From the NCBI GenBank assembly GCA_016712595.1, contig JADJQT010000001.1:62001-126000 (forward strand): a stretch of 64,000 nucleotides of DNA, in the 5' to 3' direction. The position numbers and the translations under genes are program-made. This DNA is from Rhodospirillales bacterium (lineage in GTDB: Bacteria > Pseudomonadota > Alphaproteobacteria > Rhodospirillales > Defluviicoccaceae). Within the stretch, counting starts at the first letter, position 1. Each line of letters starts with the position of its first letter. The notes below the pieces were generated by a model. It searched no databases. It saw only the letters and a list, made by a program, of their open reading frames with translations, and was not told the DNA's origin. This document shows, one piece after another, positions 17,935 to 26,626 of this stretch.

Positions 17935-19464
17935 TCAGAGCGCATCATCCGGCCGGAACATACTGTCAAGCCGCTCGAGTTCATGCGAGCCGATCTGCAT
18001 GGGTGTCCCAGAAAGGATTCCCGTAACATTCCGGAAGGGCGCGCCGATGTGCATCCCCGAATTGTTGATCACCAGTTCGCGGATTTCCTTTTCGTGTGTC
18101 GAGCCACGCATCTTCAAGACCGTCAGTCCGCGATGCATCTCGCCCAGCAACTCGACGTAGCGCAGAAGAACGATCGTATCCGTGATCGATGAGATGTGCG
18201 CCTCGGTGACAGAGGCACCACCCGTCAATGTCGGAGTGGTCGAAGTGAACAGACCGGTTACCTCTTGCTGCTTGATGAACGAGGTAACGGCGATAACGAA
18301 CTCGCGAAACCCGCGTGTCGTGGCGATGCGCTCCAGTGCCGATATGGAATCGATCGCAACCCTATTTGGTCTGAACTCCTCCATGCTCTTCTTGATATGG
18401 ATCAGATGGTCTTCGAGACTTGCCGATTCCGGATATTCGCACACGACCCGCAACTTGCCCTGCGTTTCGAGCGCATCGAAGTCCGTTCCCCAACCAATGG
18501 CGTTTCGCCCGAGTTGCTCGCGACTCTCCTCAAAAGCGAAGAGAAGACAACGATCGCCGTGAGCAACTCCGCCGTCGACAAAATGGGTGCCGATCAGTGT
18601 CTTGCCGGTACCCGTCGCCCCTGAGACAAGGATGATGGAATCGCGGAAGAAGCCGCCTCCGCACATGCGGTCGAGATCTGGATTGCCCGATGTGACGCGG
18701 GTATCGCCGCAATGCTGTTTCAGTTCGATTGCCGACAGAGGAATGACGATCATTCCGGCGTCCGGCATAACGGTAAACGGATACTCTCCCTTCCGATGCA
18801 CAGCTCCACGGAACTTTAGGATCTCGATGGTCCGGCGCCGTTTCTCGTTTTCAAGGACGTTGCGCAGAATGACCACGTTGTCAGTAACGAACTCCTCGAT
18901 CCCATAGCAGGAAATAGGGCCATATTCTTCGCGACGCTCCGCGGTCATGACGCATGTAATTCCCAATTGGCGCATCGCTGCGACAATCCGGAACAGTTCG
19001 TGGCGGATGCGGTTATGATGGTGGAACTGACTGAAAACCGCGCCGATGGAGTCAAGCACGACACGTTTCGCCGAGATCATGCGCACCGCGTGCTCGATGC
19101 GCGCGAGCAGGCCACCAAAGTCGTAATCGCCGACGATCGTAACCTCGAGGCTCGGCTCCGGCGACGCATCGACGAACAGCCAAGAGCCGTCTTTCTCCCA
19201 ATGCTCGATATCCCATCCGAAGCCACGCATGTTGCGGCGGATATCGACAGGCTGCTCCTCGAACGTAACGAAGACACCGCTCTCTTGGTAAGCGCAAACT
19301 CCCGCAACCAGGAAATGCGTGGCGAAGATGGTTTTCCCCGAACCGGAACTGCCGACGACGAGAGATGTTCGACCTTTTGGCAGGCCTCCCTCAGCAACGA
19401 AGTCAAACCCGGGAATCCCGGTCGCCAACTTTTCGATGGCCGGACCGACGCTGTCATCTTTCAT
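17935..19464 (-). CDS. kaiC: Circadian clock ATPase/kinase KaiC
   Basis: A 509-residue double-RecA protein with two complete halves. CI has Walker A GSSGSGKT (38-45) and catalytic Glu pair at 69-70 (FEEQ); CII has GATGTGKT (282-289) and FEES with Glu 312-313. The autophosphorylation pair (Ser431-Thr432 in Synechococcus) is Ser425-Ser426 in EAHISSITDT, and the Thr426 equivalent is Thr420. The C-terminus (about 480-509) continues past the core and could carry an A-loop-like tail. It starts 12 bases after kaiB, with GAGGGG upstream. KaiC hexamers should bind KaiB in the phosphorylated state. Confidence 0.96.
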   Translation of the reverse strand: MKDDSVGPAIEKLATGIPGFDFVAEGGLPKGRTSLVVGSSGSGKTIFATHFLVAGVCAYQESGVFVTFEEQPVDIRRNMRGFGWDIEHWEKDGSWLFVDASPEPSLEVTIVGDYDFGGLLARIEHAVRMISAKRVVLDSIGAVFSQFHHHNRIRHELFRIVAAMRQLGITCVMTAERREEYGPISCYGIEEFVTDNVVILRNVLENEKRRRTIEILKFRGAVHRKGEYPFTVMPDAGMIVIPLSAIELKQHCGDTRVTSGNPDLDRMCGGGFFRDSIILVSGATGTGKTLIGTHFVDGGVAHGDRCLLFAFEESREQLGRNAIGWGTDFDALETQGKLRVVCEYPESASLEDHLIHIKKSMEEFRPNRVAIDSISALERIATTRGFREFVIAVTSFIKQQEVTGLFTSTTPTLTGGASVTEAHISSITDTIVLLRYVELLGEMHRGLTVLKMRGSTHEKEIRELVINNSGMHIGAPFRNVTGILSGTPMQIGSHELERLDSMFRPDDAL

Positions 19465-19476
19465 TTCTTGCGCCCC

Positions 19477-19761
19477 TCACAACGGCTTCTTTTCAGCGAT
19501 ATCGAGCCCGATGAGAACGAGCTCACGGTTTGAAAGATCGCCCACGACGCGCCGCAGCGGCGGCGGCAATTCCTTGACGAGCATCGGCGTCGCGAGAATT
19601 TTTTCGTCCTCGGCGAGATGCGGGCGCTCGAGGACATCCACGACGATCAATTCATACTGGTTTCCCAACTCATTCTCGCAAATGTCTTTGAGGCTGAGGA
19701 TCGCTTGCTGCGTGCGCGGCGTATGCCCAGCAATATAGAGCTTCAAAACATAAGTATTCAT
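19477..19761 (-). CDS. kaiB: Circadian clock protein KaiB
   Basis: A 94-residue thioredoxin-like fold-switching protein. YVLKLYIAGHTPRTQQAILSL at the N-terminus, YELIVVDVLERPHLAEDEKI and the cis-proline segment ATPMLVKELPPPLRRVVGDLS are canonical. It binds the CI ring of KaiC and in cyanobacteria captures KaiA. It sits between the KaiA-like gene (6 bases upstream) and kaiC (12 bases downstream), so all three are one operon. Confidence 0.96.
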   Translation of the reverse strand: MNTYVLKLYIAGHTPRTQQAILSLKDICENELGNQYELIVVDVLERPHLAEDEKILATPMLVKELPPPLRRVVGDLSNRELVLIGLDIAEKKPL

Positions 19762-19767
19762 CGTAGC

Positions 19768-20694
19768 CTATGTTCCAGAGACGGGCGGGGCACTGTCGTC
19801 GTCCGAGGAAGGTGGCGCGTGCGGCACTCGCTCGGCTGCCCAAGAAAAATTGCGATAGAAAGATACGAGATGACCCATTAGCTGAACTAGCATGAGACGC
19901 CCCTCCTCGATATATGCCTTACTTCGCACGGCAGATTCGCCTTCGATGCGTTGGCTGATCGCCGCTTTGTGAATCTCAACCGCATCACGCGGTCCGGCGT
20001 TAAGCATTCCGAGGCGGTCGGCGATGTCGTGAACATCGTCAGTGGGCTGTCGGCATGATCTGTAGGCCGAATGGAGCAAGGCTCGTTCGAGCGAATTGCT
20101 ATAGCCGCGCACTGCGGCCGCGAAAGCGGCGGGTTCTCGTCTAATCAATGGCTTCGAGCCGAGGAGGCGCTCGGAGACCATCGTGGGCGTCATGCTCGTC
20201 AGAATCGAGAGATAGTCCATTTCCCGATCCCGTTCGACGCGCTCGACTTCCTCCTTCATACGCGCATGGAAACAGCTTCGCTCGATCGCGTACCGGATCG
20301 CCCGCGCCAGCGGCGGACCGTCGAGTTCGGCGGCGCTCAGGCAATCCTGCGCTCCTGCCCGAAGCGCCGCGATCGCCGGAGCCTCGTCTCCGCTGCGAGA
20401 AATGGCAATCAACGGCACCCCCGGCGCCCGCAAATGGAGATCGGCCACTATTGCGTCTGCCCCATCGCCCAATGCATCGAGGTCAACAAACGACACGTCA
20501 TAGCCGGCCTGGATCAGTTCATCGACGTCGCAATTCCGTTTCGCTGAAAACACTCTCAGTGACCCTTGCTCCGCCAAGACCGCCTGGAATTTATGTTCAA
20601 GGCGCGTTACTTCGGCATTCTCGCTACCGAAAACGAGGATATTCCAAATTCTGCTTCCAGTCGTGTGTTCCAGTGTAATTCCCTTTACCGACAT
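19768..20694 (-). CDS. KaiA-like protein: receiver-like domain plus KaiA-type C-terminal domain
   Basis: A 308-residue protein at the head of the kai operon. Residues about 16-138 have a receiver fold pattern with an Asp at 71 (VSFVDLD). It lacks the strand-1 acidic pair and the strand-5 Lys (AQDCLSAAEL), so it is a pseudo-receiver. A charged helical linker (about 140-160) follows. Residues about 186-284 align by eye with cyanobacterial KaiA. RREP-x2-F-x6-Y then 13 residues to YR matches KaiA spacing, VEIH (239-242) is identical, and GRLMLVQLMGHLVSFYRN (265-282) matches the YRLTLIDVIAHLCEMYRR end. KaiA3 of Synechocystis is known to have this receiver-plus-KaiA design. The eight-residue gap before VEIH is a difference from KaiA. 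Confidence 0.82.
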   Translation of the reverse strand: MSVKGITLEHTTGSRIWNILVFGSENAEVTRLEHKFQAVLAEQGSLRVFSAKRNCDVDELIQAGYDVSFVDLDALGDGADAIVADLHLRAPGVPLIAISRSGDEAPAIAALRAGAQDCLSAAELDGPPLARAIRYAIERSCFHARMKEEVERVERDREMDYLSILTSMTPTMVSERLLGSKPLIRREPAAFAAAVRGYSNSLERALLHSAYRSCRQPTDDVHDIADRLGMLNAGPRDAVEIHKAAISQRIEGESAVRSKAYIEEGRLMLVQLMGHLVSFYRNFSWAAERVPHAPPSSDDDSAPPVSGT

Positions 20695-21027
20695 CCTCGA
20701 CGCTCCGAATTTATTCTGTTCATTGTGCTATTGCTTAGCGTTCGCGAATTCGGATACCATAATATACGGTTGTGCCTGATGGATCCCCCTTGCTCTTGGT
20801 CGCGCTCAAACCTTAGTCTAGCGCTGAGAGAACTAGCACGGCCAGCATTTCACGCCAACGGGACGTGGTGTCGGGAAAATCCGGGCACAGACACAACCTT
20901 TGCCGGACTGCTGGTGCACGATATTCAGATCGTTGGCGAGTCGGGGTCGACATAGGACGTTGTGCCGCTAATGAAGTACGTATCGGAAACTTTACCTATC
21001 GCGCGCGTGAAAATCAACATATAAGCA
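20695..21027. other. 333-base divergent control region of the kai operon and the two-component genes
   Basis: Both transcripts must start here. The sequence is AT-richer than average near 20700-20775, but no strong sigma-70 element could be placed with proper spacing on either strand. The frame crossing it from 20566 overlaps the KaiA-like gene and has no protein character. Confidence 0.5.
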
Positions 21028-21438
21028 ATGCCTCGCAAGCACCTGTTGATCGTTGACGACGAACCTCGGTTTGCCGCGTTTGTAGAGCGCGTCGCCCAAC
21101 CACTCGATTTCGACGTTGACGTCACCAACCACGGCCGAGAGTTCAAACTCGCCTACAAACGCCGACGCCCCGACGTCGTTGTCATCGACATGGTCATGCC
21201 CGATATAGACGGGAACGAATTGATCCTTTGGCTTGTCGAACAGAAGTGTGATGCGGACATCATCATCATTACCGGATACCATCCAGATTATGCTCTGAAT
21301 GCCCGGTTACTGGCTGAGTTCAAGGGGCTGCGATCCGTTTCTACGCTCAGCAAGCCGGTAAGCGTATCGCGGTTGCGCGAGGCGCTGCTCAATCCTGGCC
21401 GCGAATTTGAATCTGACATGGATGGCGAGGGCAAGTGA
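21028..21438 (+). CDS. Single-domain response regulator
   Basis: A 136-residue stand-alone receiver with all key residues: acidic pair in LLIVDDEP, phospho-acceptor in VVVIDMVMPDIDG (about residue 54), Thr in IIIITGYHPD, and Lys-Pro in TLSKPVS. There is no output domain, so it must act through a partner protein. It is immediately followed by the hybrid kinase (stop TGA next to the GTG start) and is divergent from the kai operon. No clear Shine-Dalgarno is visible. Confidence 0.88.
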   Translation: MPRKHLLIVDDEPRFAAFVERVAQPLDFDVDVTNHGREFKLAYKRRRPDVVVIDMVMPDIDGNELILWLVEQKCDADIIIITGYHPDYALNARLLAEFKGLRSVSTLSKPVSVSRLREALLNPGREFESDMDGEGK

Positions 21439-24240
21439 GTGCGTGAGGGACAGACGGTCGGTCTGGTCTTTCTGCTCGTGGTTACAATCGCCGTCCGTTT
21501 CAGCGGCACTGCCGTCGCGGCGCTTGATCACGATGACGTATCGGAACGACGTCGCGTCCTTGCAGAGGCCACGCGGTTACAAATGCAAGACCGGTCACCG
21601 GCCTTACGCAATCTCGGCTCAGCCAAATCTGATAATGACGGCGCCCCCACTTGGAAGCTTTTGGGAGGCAAGGTGAACCCTTTTTTAGTTCACCGATCGG
21701 GCAATCAACAGGCGGCACGAAACGGGCGCCCTGCAACCTCTAAGTGGGCATTTGGAACGGCGGCGACGGCGGGACTCGCCACGGCGTGGACCTGGACGGT
21801 CACTGACAAGCGCGGCACTGATCTGGTCAACCGGACGGGCAACGCCCTGGTGTTCGCCGCAACTGTCCCAGAACCGGCATTCGATACCGCCGCCGTTACT
21901 GCCGGCGATGTCTCGACCTCCCGCTCGTGGATTGCGAGCGCGGCTCCGGCCGTCATTGCGACTGCTTTCATCGCCAGCGTAATTGGGGCTCTCGCTTACG
22001 CCACCTTGTGCGCCCCCGTCATGCGCCGGCTGCGCCGCGATGAGCGCCGTTTCCGCCAAGTGTTCGAGAGCATGAATTCCGCTGCCGCAGTGTTTCGCGC
22101 GGCCGCGGGCACGCGCACCTTCACTCTCGTCTCGGTGAATCAGGAGGCTCTGCGTCTTGATGGCCTCGCCGATGACCCGGGATCGCCTCTTCGATCGCAG
22201 GCCGAGTTTCCGTCGCTGGCGCACGAGCGGTTGGTGGAAGCATTGGAGCAGGTTTGGCGCTCCGGCCAGTCCGAGCGATTGGTCGCCTGCCTTTCTTCCG
22301 TCAAGACCCCATCTGCATCGACCTGGCGGGAATATCACGTATTCAAGTTACCTTCCGCCGAAGTTGCCTGCCTTTACGAGGACATTTCATTTCGCAAGCG
22401 CGCTGAAGAGTCGCTGAAGGAAAGCGAAGAACGGTGGCGCTCGATCATTGAGACGTCCGCGATCGCCATTGTGATTGTCGACGCAAAACACGATATCCGC
22501 TTTGTCAACAAGGCAGCCGAGGCACTTTTCGGCTATCCCGCGCAGGATCTGATCGGCGCGCCGTTCGGCTTTCCACTGGTACAGGATGACGTCGCCGAAA
22601 TTGATATCATCCGGCCGGGCCGGTCGATTGCCTATGGCGAAATGCGCGTCGTCCCCATGCGCTGGGGAGGCCAGAACAATTCCTTGCTCTTCGTTCAGGA
22701 TGTTTCTGCCCACCGTCGGACCGAAGGCGACTTGCGTAAATTGTTTCAGGCGATTGAACAGAGCCCAGCGTCCGTAATGATTACCAACATTGCCGGGCGC
22801 ATCGAATACGTCAATCCGAAGTTCACCGAATCGACTGGCTATACCTATCCCGAAGTCGTTGGCAAGACACCGGCGTTTCTCCAGTCCGGATACACGTCGT
22901 CTCGCGAGTACAGTGAACTCTGGAAGACGATCAGCGCTGGGGGCGTATGGCGCGGAGAGTTCAGCAACCGTTGCAAGAACGGCGACGTGCTCTGGGAACT
23001 GGCCTCGATTGCTCCGGTCCGCGACGGGCGCGGCAATGTCACCCACTACGTGGCGGTCAAGGAGGACATCACCGAGCGCAAGGCGACGGAAGAACGCCTG
23101 CGACGCTCACAGCGAATGGAAATGATCGGCCAGCTCACCGGCGGTATCGCCCATGACTTCAACAATCTCCTCGGAATTGTTCTGGGAAATTTGCAACTGC
23201 TTGAGGAAAACACGGCGCTCGATCCAGAGAGCCGTGAACTGATCAACGACGCCATCTGGTCGGCGGAGCGCGGCGCGCAGCTCACGCATCGTCTGTTGGC
23301 GTTCGCCCGGCGCCAGCGTCTCAATCCCAGGGCAACCGATCTCAATCACGTCGTCGCCGAGATGGCTGGATTGCTTCGCCGGACGCTTGGCGATCGCATC
23401 AATGTCCGCGAGGACCTCAAGGCCAACGTATGGGAGACGATGATCGATCGCGGCCAGCTCGAAAGCGCTTTGCTCAACCTCGTCGTCAACGCGCGCGACG
23501 CAATGCCGAATGGTGGCGATCTGATTATTTCGACCGGCACGGCCGTTTTGCCACAGGACATCGAGACAAAAGGCGAGGACGTGACGGCCGGTGATTACGC
23601 GGTGCTCGCCGTCACCGATACCGGTACGGGCATGCCGCCCGAGATCGTCGAGCGGATTTTCGAGCCATTCTTCACGACCAAAAAATTCGGGGAAGGCTCG
23701 GGCCTCGGCCTCAGCATGGTTTACGGCTTCGTCCGACAATCCGGTGGGCATATCGCCGTTGAATCCGAGGTCGGCCACGGCAGCGTCGTCCGCTTGTTTC
23801 TTCCCCGTTCGAACCATCAGAACGATACCGACCTCCAAAGCATGGGCGGCACGAAGACAAACGGCGGCGGCTCGATCGCCGTCGTGACAAAGGATGCCAG
23901 CGTTCGCGATCGGACGCGCGTCGCGCTTCGCCGCGAAGGTCATGAGGTGTTGGAGGCCGTCGATTTTGCCAGCGTTCTCGCCCTCGTCGATCACGCGGCG
24001 TGCCTGGATCTGGTCCTTGTCGATACGTTGGCCTTCGAGGGATTGAGCGCGGCTGACCTTGCCCACGAAATTCATCATCGGCGTCCCGACGTCGCCATCG
24101 TTATGGCCGCGCCGCAAGATGTCTGCGAGTCAATAAAAGCTGTGGGACTCGCGGGGAGAGTCGAGTATTTAATGGTACCTTACCAGGATAGTGAGCTGAC
24201 TGTACTAATCCGCGTATTACTCGCCGAAAAAGCGCGTTGA
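21439..24240 (+). CDS. Membrane PAS-domain hybrid sensor histidine kinase with degenerate receiver
   Basis: A 933-residue kinase starting at GTG directly after the response-regulator stop. Membrane segments are at about 8-28 and 171-194 with a periplasmic loop of about 140 residues. Three PAS domains follow (about 200-320, 328-425, 433-560), the last with the classic NxKFTESTGYTYPEVVGK pattern and a PAC motif. HisKA has His572 in GGIAHDFNNLLG, and the HATPase has VVNARDAMPNGG and GEGSGLGLSMVYGF. The C-terminal domain (about 812-933) looks like a receiver with an Asp (LVLVDT) but no strand-1 acidic pair and no Lys (LMVPYQD). It likely phosphorylates the adjacent single-domain regulator. Confidence 0.88.
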   Translation: MREGQTVGLVFLLVVTIAVRFSGTAVAALDHDDVSERRRVLAEATRLQMQDRSPALRNLGSAKSDNDGAPTWKLLGGKVNPFLVHRSGNQQAARNGRPATSKWAFGTAATAGLATAWTWTVTDKRGTDLVNRTGNALVFAATVPEPAFDTAAVTAGDVSTSRSWIASAAPAVIATAFIASVIGALAYATLCAPVMRRLRRDERRFRQVFESMNSAAAVFRAAAGTRTFTLVSVNQEALRLDGLADDPGSPLRSQAEFPSLAHERLVEALEQVWRSGQSERLVACLSSVKTPSASTWREYHVFKLPSAEVACLYEDISFRKRAEESLKESEERWRSIIETSAIAIVIVDAKHDIRFVNKAAEALFGYPAQDLIGAPFGFPLVQDDVAEIDIIRPGRSIAYGEMRVVPMRWGGQNNSLLFVQDVSAHRRTEGDLRKLFQAIEQSPASVMITNIAGRIEYVNPKFTESTGYTYPEVVGKTPAFLQSGYTSSREYSELWKTISAGGVWRGEFSNRCKNGDVLWELASIAPVRDGRGNVTHYVAVKEDITERKATEERLRRSQRMEMIGQLTGGIAHDFNNLLGIVLGNLQLLEENTALDPESRELINDAIWSAERGAQLTHRLLAFARRQRLNPRATDLNHVVAEMAGLLRRTLGDRINVREDLKANVWETMIDRGQLESALLNLVVNARDAMPNGGDLIISTGTAVLPQDIETKGEDVTAGDYAVLAVTDTGTGMPPEIVERIFEPFFTTKKFGEGSGLGLSMVYGFVRQSGGHIAVESEVGHGSVVRLFLPRSNHQNDTDLQSMGGTKTNGGGSIAVVTKDASVRDRTRVALRREGHEVLEAVDFASVLALVDHAACLDLVLVDTLAFEGLSAADLAHEIHHRRPDVAIVMAAPQDVCESIKAVGLAGRVEYLMVPYQDSELTVLIRVLLAEKAR

Positions 24241-24764
24241 AGTGGGGGACTCATTTGCCGGCAGACGACCAACCCCAATCAGCTTTCCCATCCCGCGGCG
24301 CTCGCTGGACCCGCTCCCGGGACTGGAACCATTTCTTGAGTTCGCCCCTCCGCGATGGTAAGAAACGATTCGTTCAGAGCACGCACGGAAGGTATAATCT
24401 GGCGAATCTGATCTCTTGGTACTTTTTTGGCTTATGCAGCCGACGCCCGTAATTTTGTGTCGCCGACTCTTTGTTGACACTTATATTTCTCTGTCCAACT
24501 TATAGGCTGAATGCGCGGATCGAACACCAGTTGCTCGGGTTTGCGAGTGATGGCGATATCCTGTGACGAGTAGTTCCATCCAGCGAGATGCACCGGAGAG
24601 CGAGTGCAAATTGATGGTGATGCAAGTGACACGGGTCACAGATATCGAGAGCCGAAACGCATAGTCTTTCACCATTCGCGGGCAGGGCGTTGATCGGGAC
24701 CAAGCGCCTTTGGCGAAACTTGGGGGGAAGGCTGACTGCCGCCCCGTTAAAGGAGGTCTAGCAG
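24241..24764. other. 524-base intergenic region before the glycan locus
   Basis: No coding frame is supported. A consensus TTGACA lies at 24474-24479, with ACTTAT 18 bases and TATAGG 21 bases downstream, neither a good -10. The region ends with a near-perfect Shine-Dalgarno, AAAGGAGGT, before the ATG at 24765. A leader of more than 200 bases is possible if the TTGACA is used. Confidence 0.4.
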
Positions 24765-26474
24765 ATGGCTGTGCAAGGCGATGATAGCGCCCGCCGGCAT
24801 GTATTAAGCGTCGTCCTCGAAGACTATTGTCACGTCGGTCCAGTGAGCCGCGTCGTGCCTCCGGACTACTGGCACCGTTTCGAAAGCCGGGTCCAGCGCA
24901 ACACCCACCGAACCCTCGACCTGCTCGACGAGATGGGCGCAAAGGCCACGTTCTTTGTTCTCGGGTGGATTGGTGAACACCAGCCGGAGATTGTCGCCGA
25001 AGTTGCCCGACGTGGCCATGAGATCGCCAGCAAGGGGTATTTTCATCGCTCGATCGATGAGATGTCGCCACAGGCGTTCCGCGAAGAAGTTCGCCGGTCT
25101 CGGATCTCCTTGGAAGATGCGACGGGGATGCCCATCCGGGGGTATCGCGCTTCGCGCGGAGGCTTGCGCAAGACCGATCTTTGGGCGCTCGACATCCTCG
25201 CCGAAGAAGGTTTCCTTTACGATTCTTCCGTTCGTCCATTCGGCATCGGGTTTGCCAAGGAGGACGGATTCAGCCGCGTCATTCACCGCCGCGAGCATGC
25301 CGGTCGCGACATTTGGGAAGTGCCGCTGTCCTCATGGCAATTCGGTCCGCTGACGGTTCCGATCTCCGGCGGCAATTACCTGCGCCAATTGCCGCAAGGG
25401 CTCATCCGCCACGCTATCGACCAATGGGTGCGCGTCGAAACGTCGCCTTTGGTGTTCTATTTCCATGTTTGGGAACTTGACCCCGAGCAGCCGCGGATTA
25501 GCGCGGTGACGCGTCTTGAGCGCATTCGCCAGTACCGTAATCTCCACGCCATGGAGCAGCGCATCCGGCATTACCTCGGCCAATATCGGTTCGGCACCAT
25601 CGCTGATCACCTGCAGCTTCCCGAAGTCGCATTCGACCCAGCTCGAATTGCCCAGCGCACGCCAGCGCAGCCGGTGAAGCCAATCAGCGTAACGAGCGGC
25701 CCGGCAAGAGCACGCACGCCCATCAGTGTTGTTATTCCCTGCTTTAACGAAGAAGCAACGCTCGGATACCTCTCCAACACACTCGACAGTTTCATCGAGA
25801 CTGTGCGCGACGAGTATCAGGTGAGCTTTGTTTTCGTCGATGATGGCAGCGGAGACAAGACTTGGGAGCGCCTCAATGAGCTGTTCGCACCACGGGCAGA
25901 CTGCCAGGTGGTGCAACATCCGCACAACCGAGGCATTGCAGCCGCGACTCTTACGGGCATCCGTCACGCCCGTACGGAAATCGTTTGCGCCATTGATGCC
26001 GATGGTACCTTCGATCCGCATCAGCTCAAAGAGATGATCCCGATGCTGAAGCCCGACGTCGATGCGGTGACAGCTTCGTGCTTCCACGAGCACGGCCAGA
26101 TCATGAACGTTCCGGGGTGGCGGATGGGCCTGTCCAAAGGCGCCTCAGCGCTTTACCGTGCCGTGTTACACAACAAATTATCCCACTACACGAGTTGCTT
26201 CCGCGTCTATCGCAAAAGCACACTCGCCAATATTACGCTGCGCAACGAGCGTTACGTCGGAATTACCGAGATCCTGAGCTGGCTCGACATGCAGGGATCG
26301 AAAATCGTTGAATACCCGGCAGTCCTTGAGGTGCGCCTCCTTGGTCAGTCGAAAATGAAGATCCTCAAGACGATCGGTGGTCATCTGCAATTGATCGCGG
26401 CACTCGCCGGCGAACGCATATCCGAAGCGCTTTCATCAAAGCCGGAGACACCAGGAGAGCGCCAGCACCTATAA
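24765..26474 (+). CDS. Polysaccharide deacetylase-glycosyltransferase (GT2) fusion
   Basis: A 569-residue two-domain protein. Residues about 12-285 match the deacetylase group of XrtA/PEP-CTERM polysaccharide loci (VLEDYCHV, HEIASKGYFH, FYFHVWELDPEQPRI). Residues about 308-555 are a GT-A family 2 transferase (ISVVIPCFNEE, FVDDGSGDKTWERL, NRGIAAATLTGI, IDADGTFDP) of the dolichol-phosphate-mannose-synthase-like type. Two deacetylase metal-site positions differ from the pattern I know: Leu18 in place of the first Asp of DxED, and Lys90 in place of the first His of H-x3-H. The deacetylase half may be inactive or altered. The Shine-Dalgarno is near perfect. Confidence 0.82.
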   Translation: MAVQGDDSARRHVLSVVLEDYCHVGPVSRVVPPDYWHRFESRVQRNTHRTLDLLDEMGAKATFFVLGWIGEHQPEIVAEVARRGHEIASKGYFHRSIDEMSPQAFREEVRRSRISLEDATGMPIRGYRASRGGLRKTDLWALDILAEEGFLYDSSVRPFGIGFAKEDGFSRVIHRREHAGRDIWEVPLSSWQFGPLTVPISGGNYLRQLPQGLIRHAIDQWVRVETSPLVFYFHVWELDPEQPRISAVTRLERIRQYRNLHAMEQRIRHYLGQYRFGTIADHLQLPEVAFDPARIAQRTPAQPVKPISVTSGPARARTPISVVIPCFNEEATLGYLSNTLDSFIETVRDEYQVSFVFVDDGSGDKTWERLNELFAPRADCQVVQHPHNRGIAAATLTGIRHARTEIVCAIDADGTFDPHQLKEMIPMLKPDVDAVTASCFHEHGQIMNVPGWRMGLSKGASALYRAVLHNKLSHYTSCFRVYRKSTLANITLRNERYVGITEILSWLDMQGSKIVEYPAVLEVRLLGQSKMKILKTIGGHLQLIAALAGERISEALSSKPETPGERQHL

Positions 26475-26485
26475 AGGTGCTGGCG
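26460..26485 (+). terminator. Perfect stem-loop with the stop codon in its loop
   Basis: CGCCAGCACCT (26460-26470) and AGGTGCTGGCG (26475-26485) are perfect 11-base arms around ATAA; the TAA is the stop of the fusion gene. No T tract follows (TGAATTC), so it may act as an attenuator or an mRNA-stabilising structure rather than as an intrinsic terminator. Confidence 0.55.
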
Positions 26486-26626
26486 TGAATTCAAAACCGC
26501 CGAGAATTGACTAAATTCATTCATGCGGATAGCTCGTTTCGGACGGTCCTTGGTTATGGCCAATTGCGATCCGCCGGAACCAGCCTAGCGCGGTGGATTA
26601 AACTCTCAAATGATGGGTGATTGCAC

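Noticed and set aside
20566..20955. 129-residue plus-strand frame crossing the kai promoter region
   Set aside because: It starts inside the KaiA-like gene on the opposite strand and has no protein-like pattern.
24474..24506. TTGACA with TATAGG as a promoter for the fusion gene
   Set aside because: The 21-base spacing is too long for sigma-70, and the alternative -10 at 18 bases is poor; mentioned only in the gap entry.
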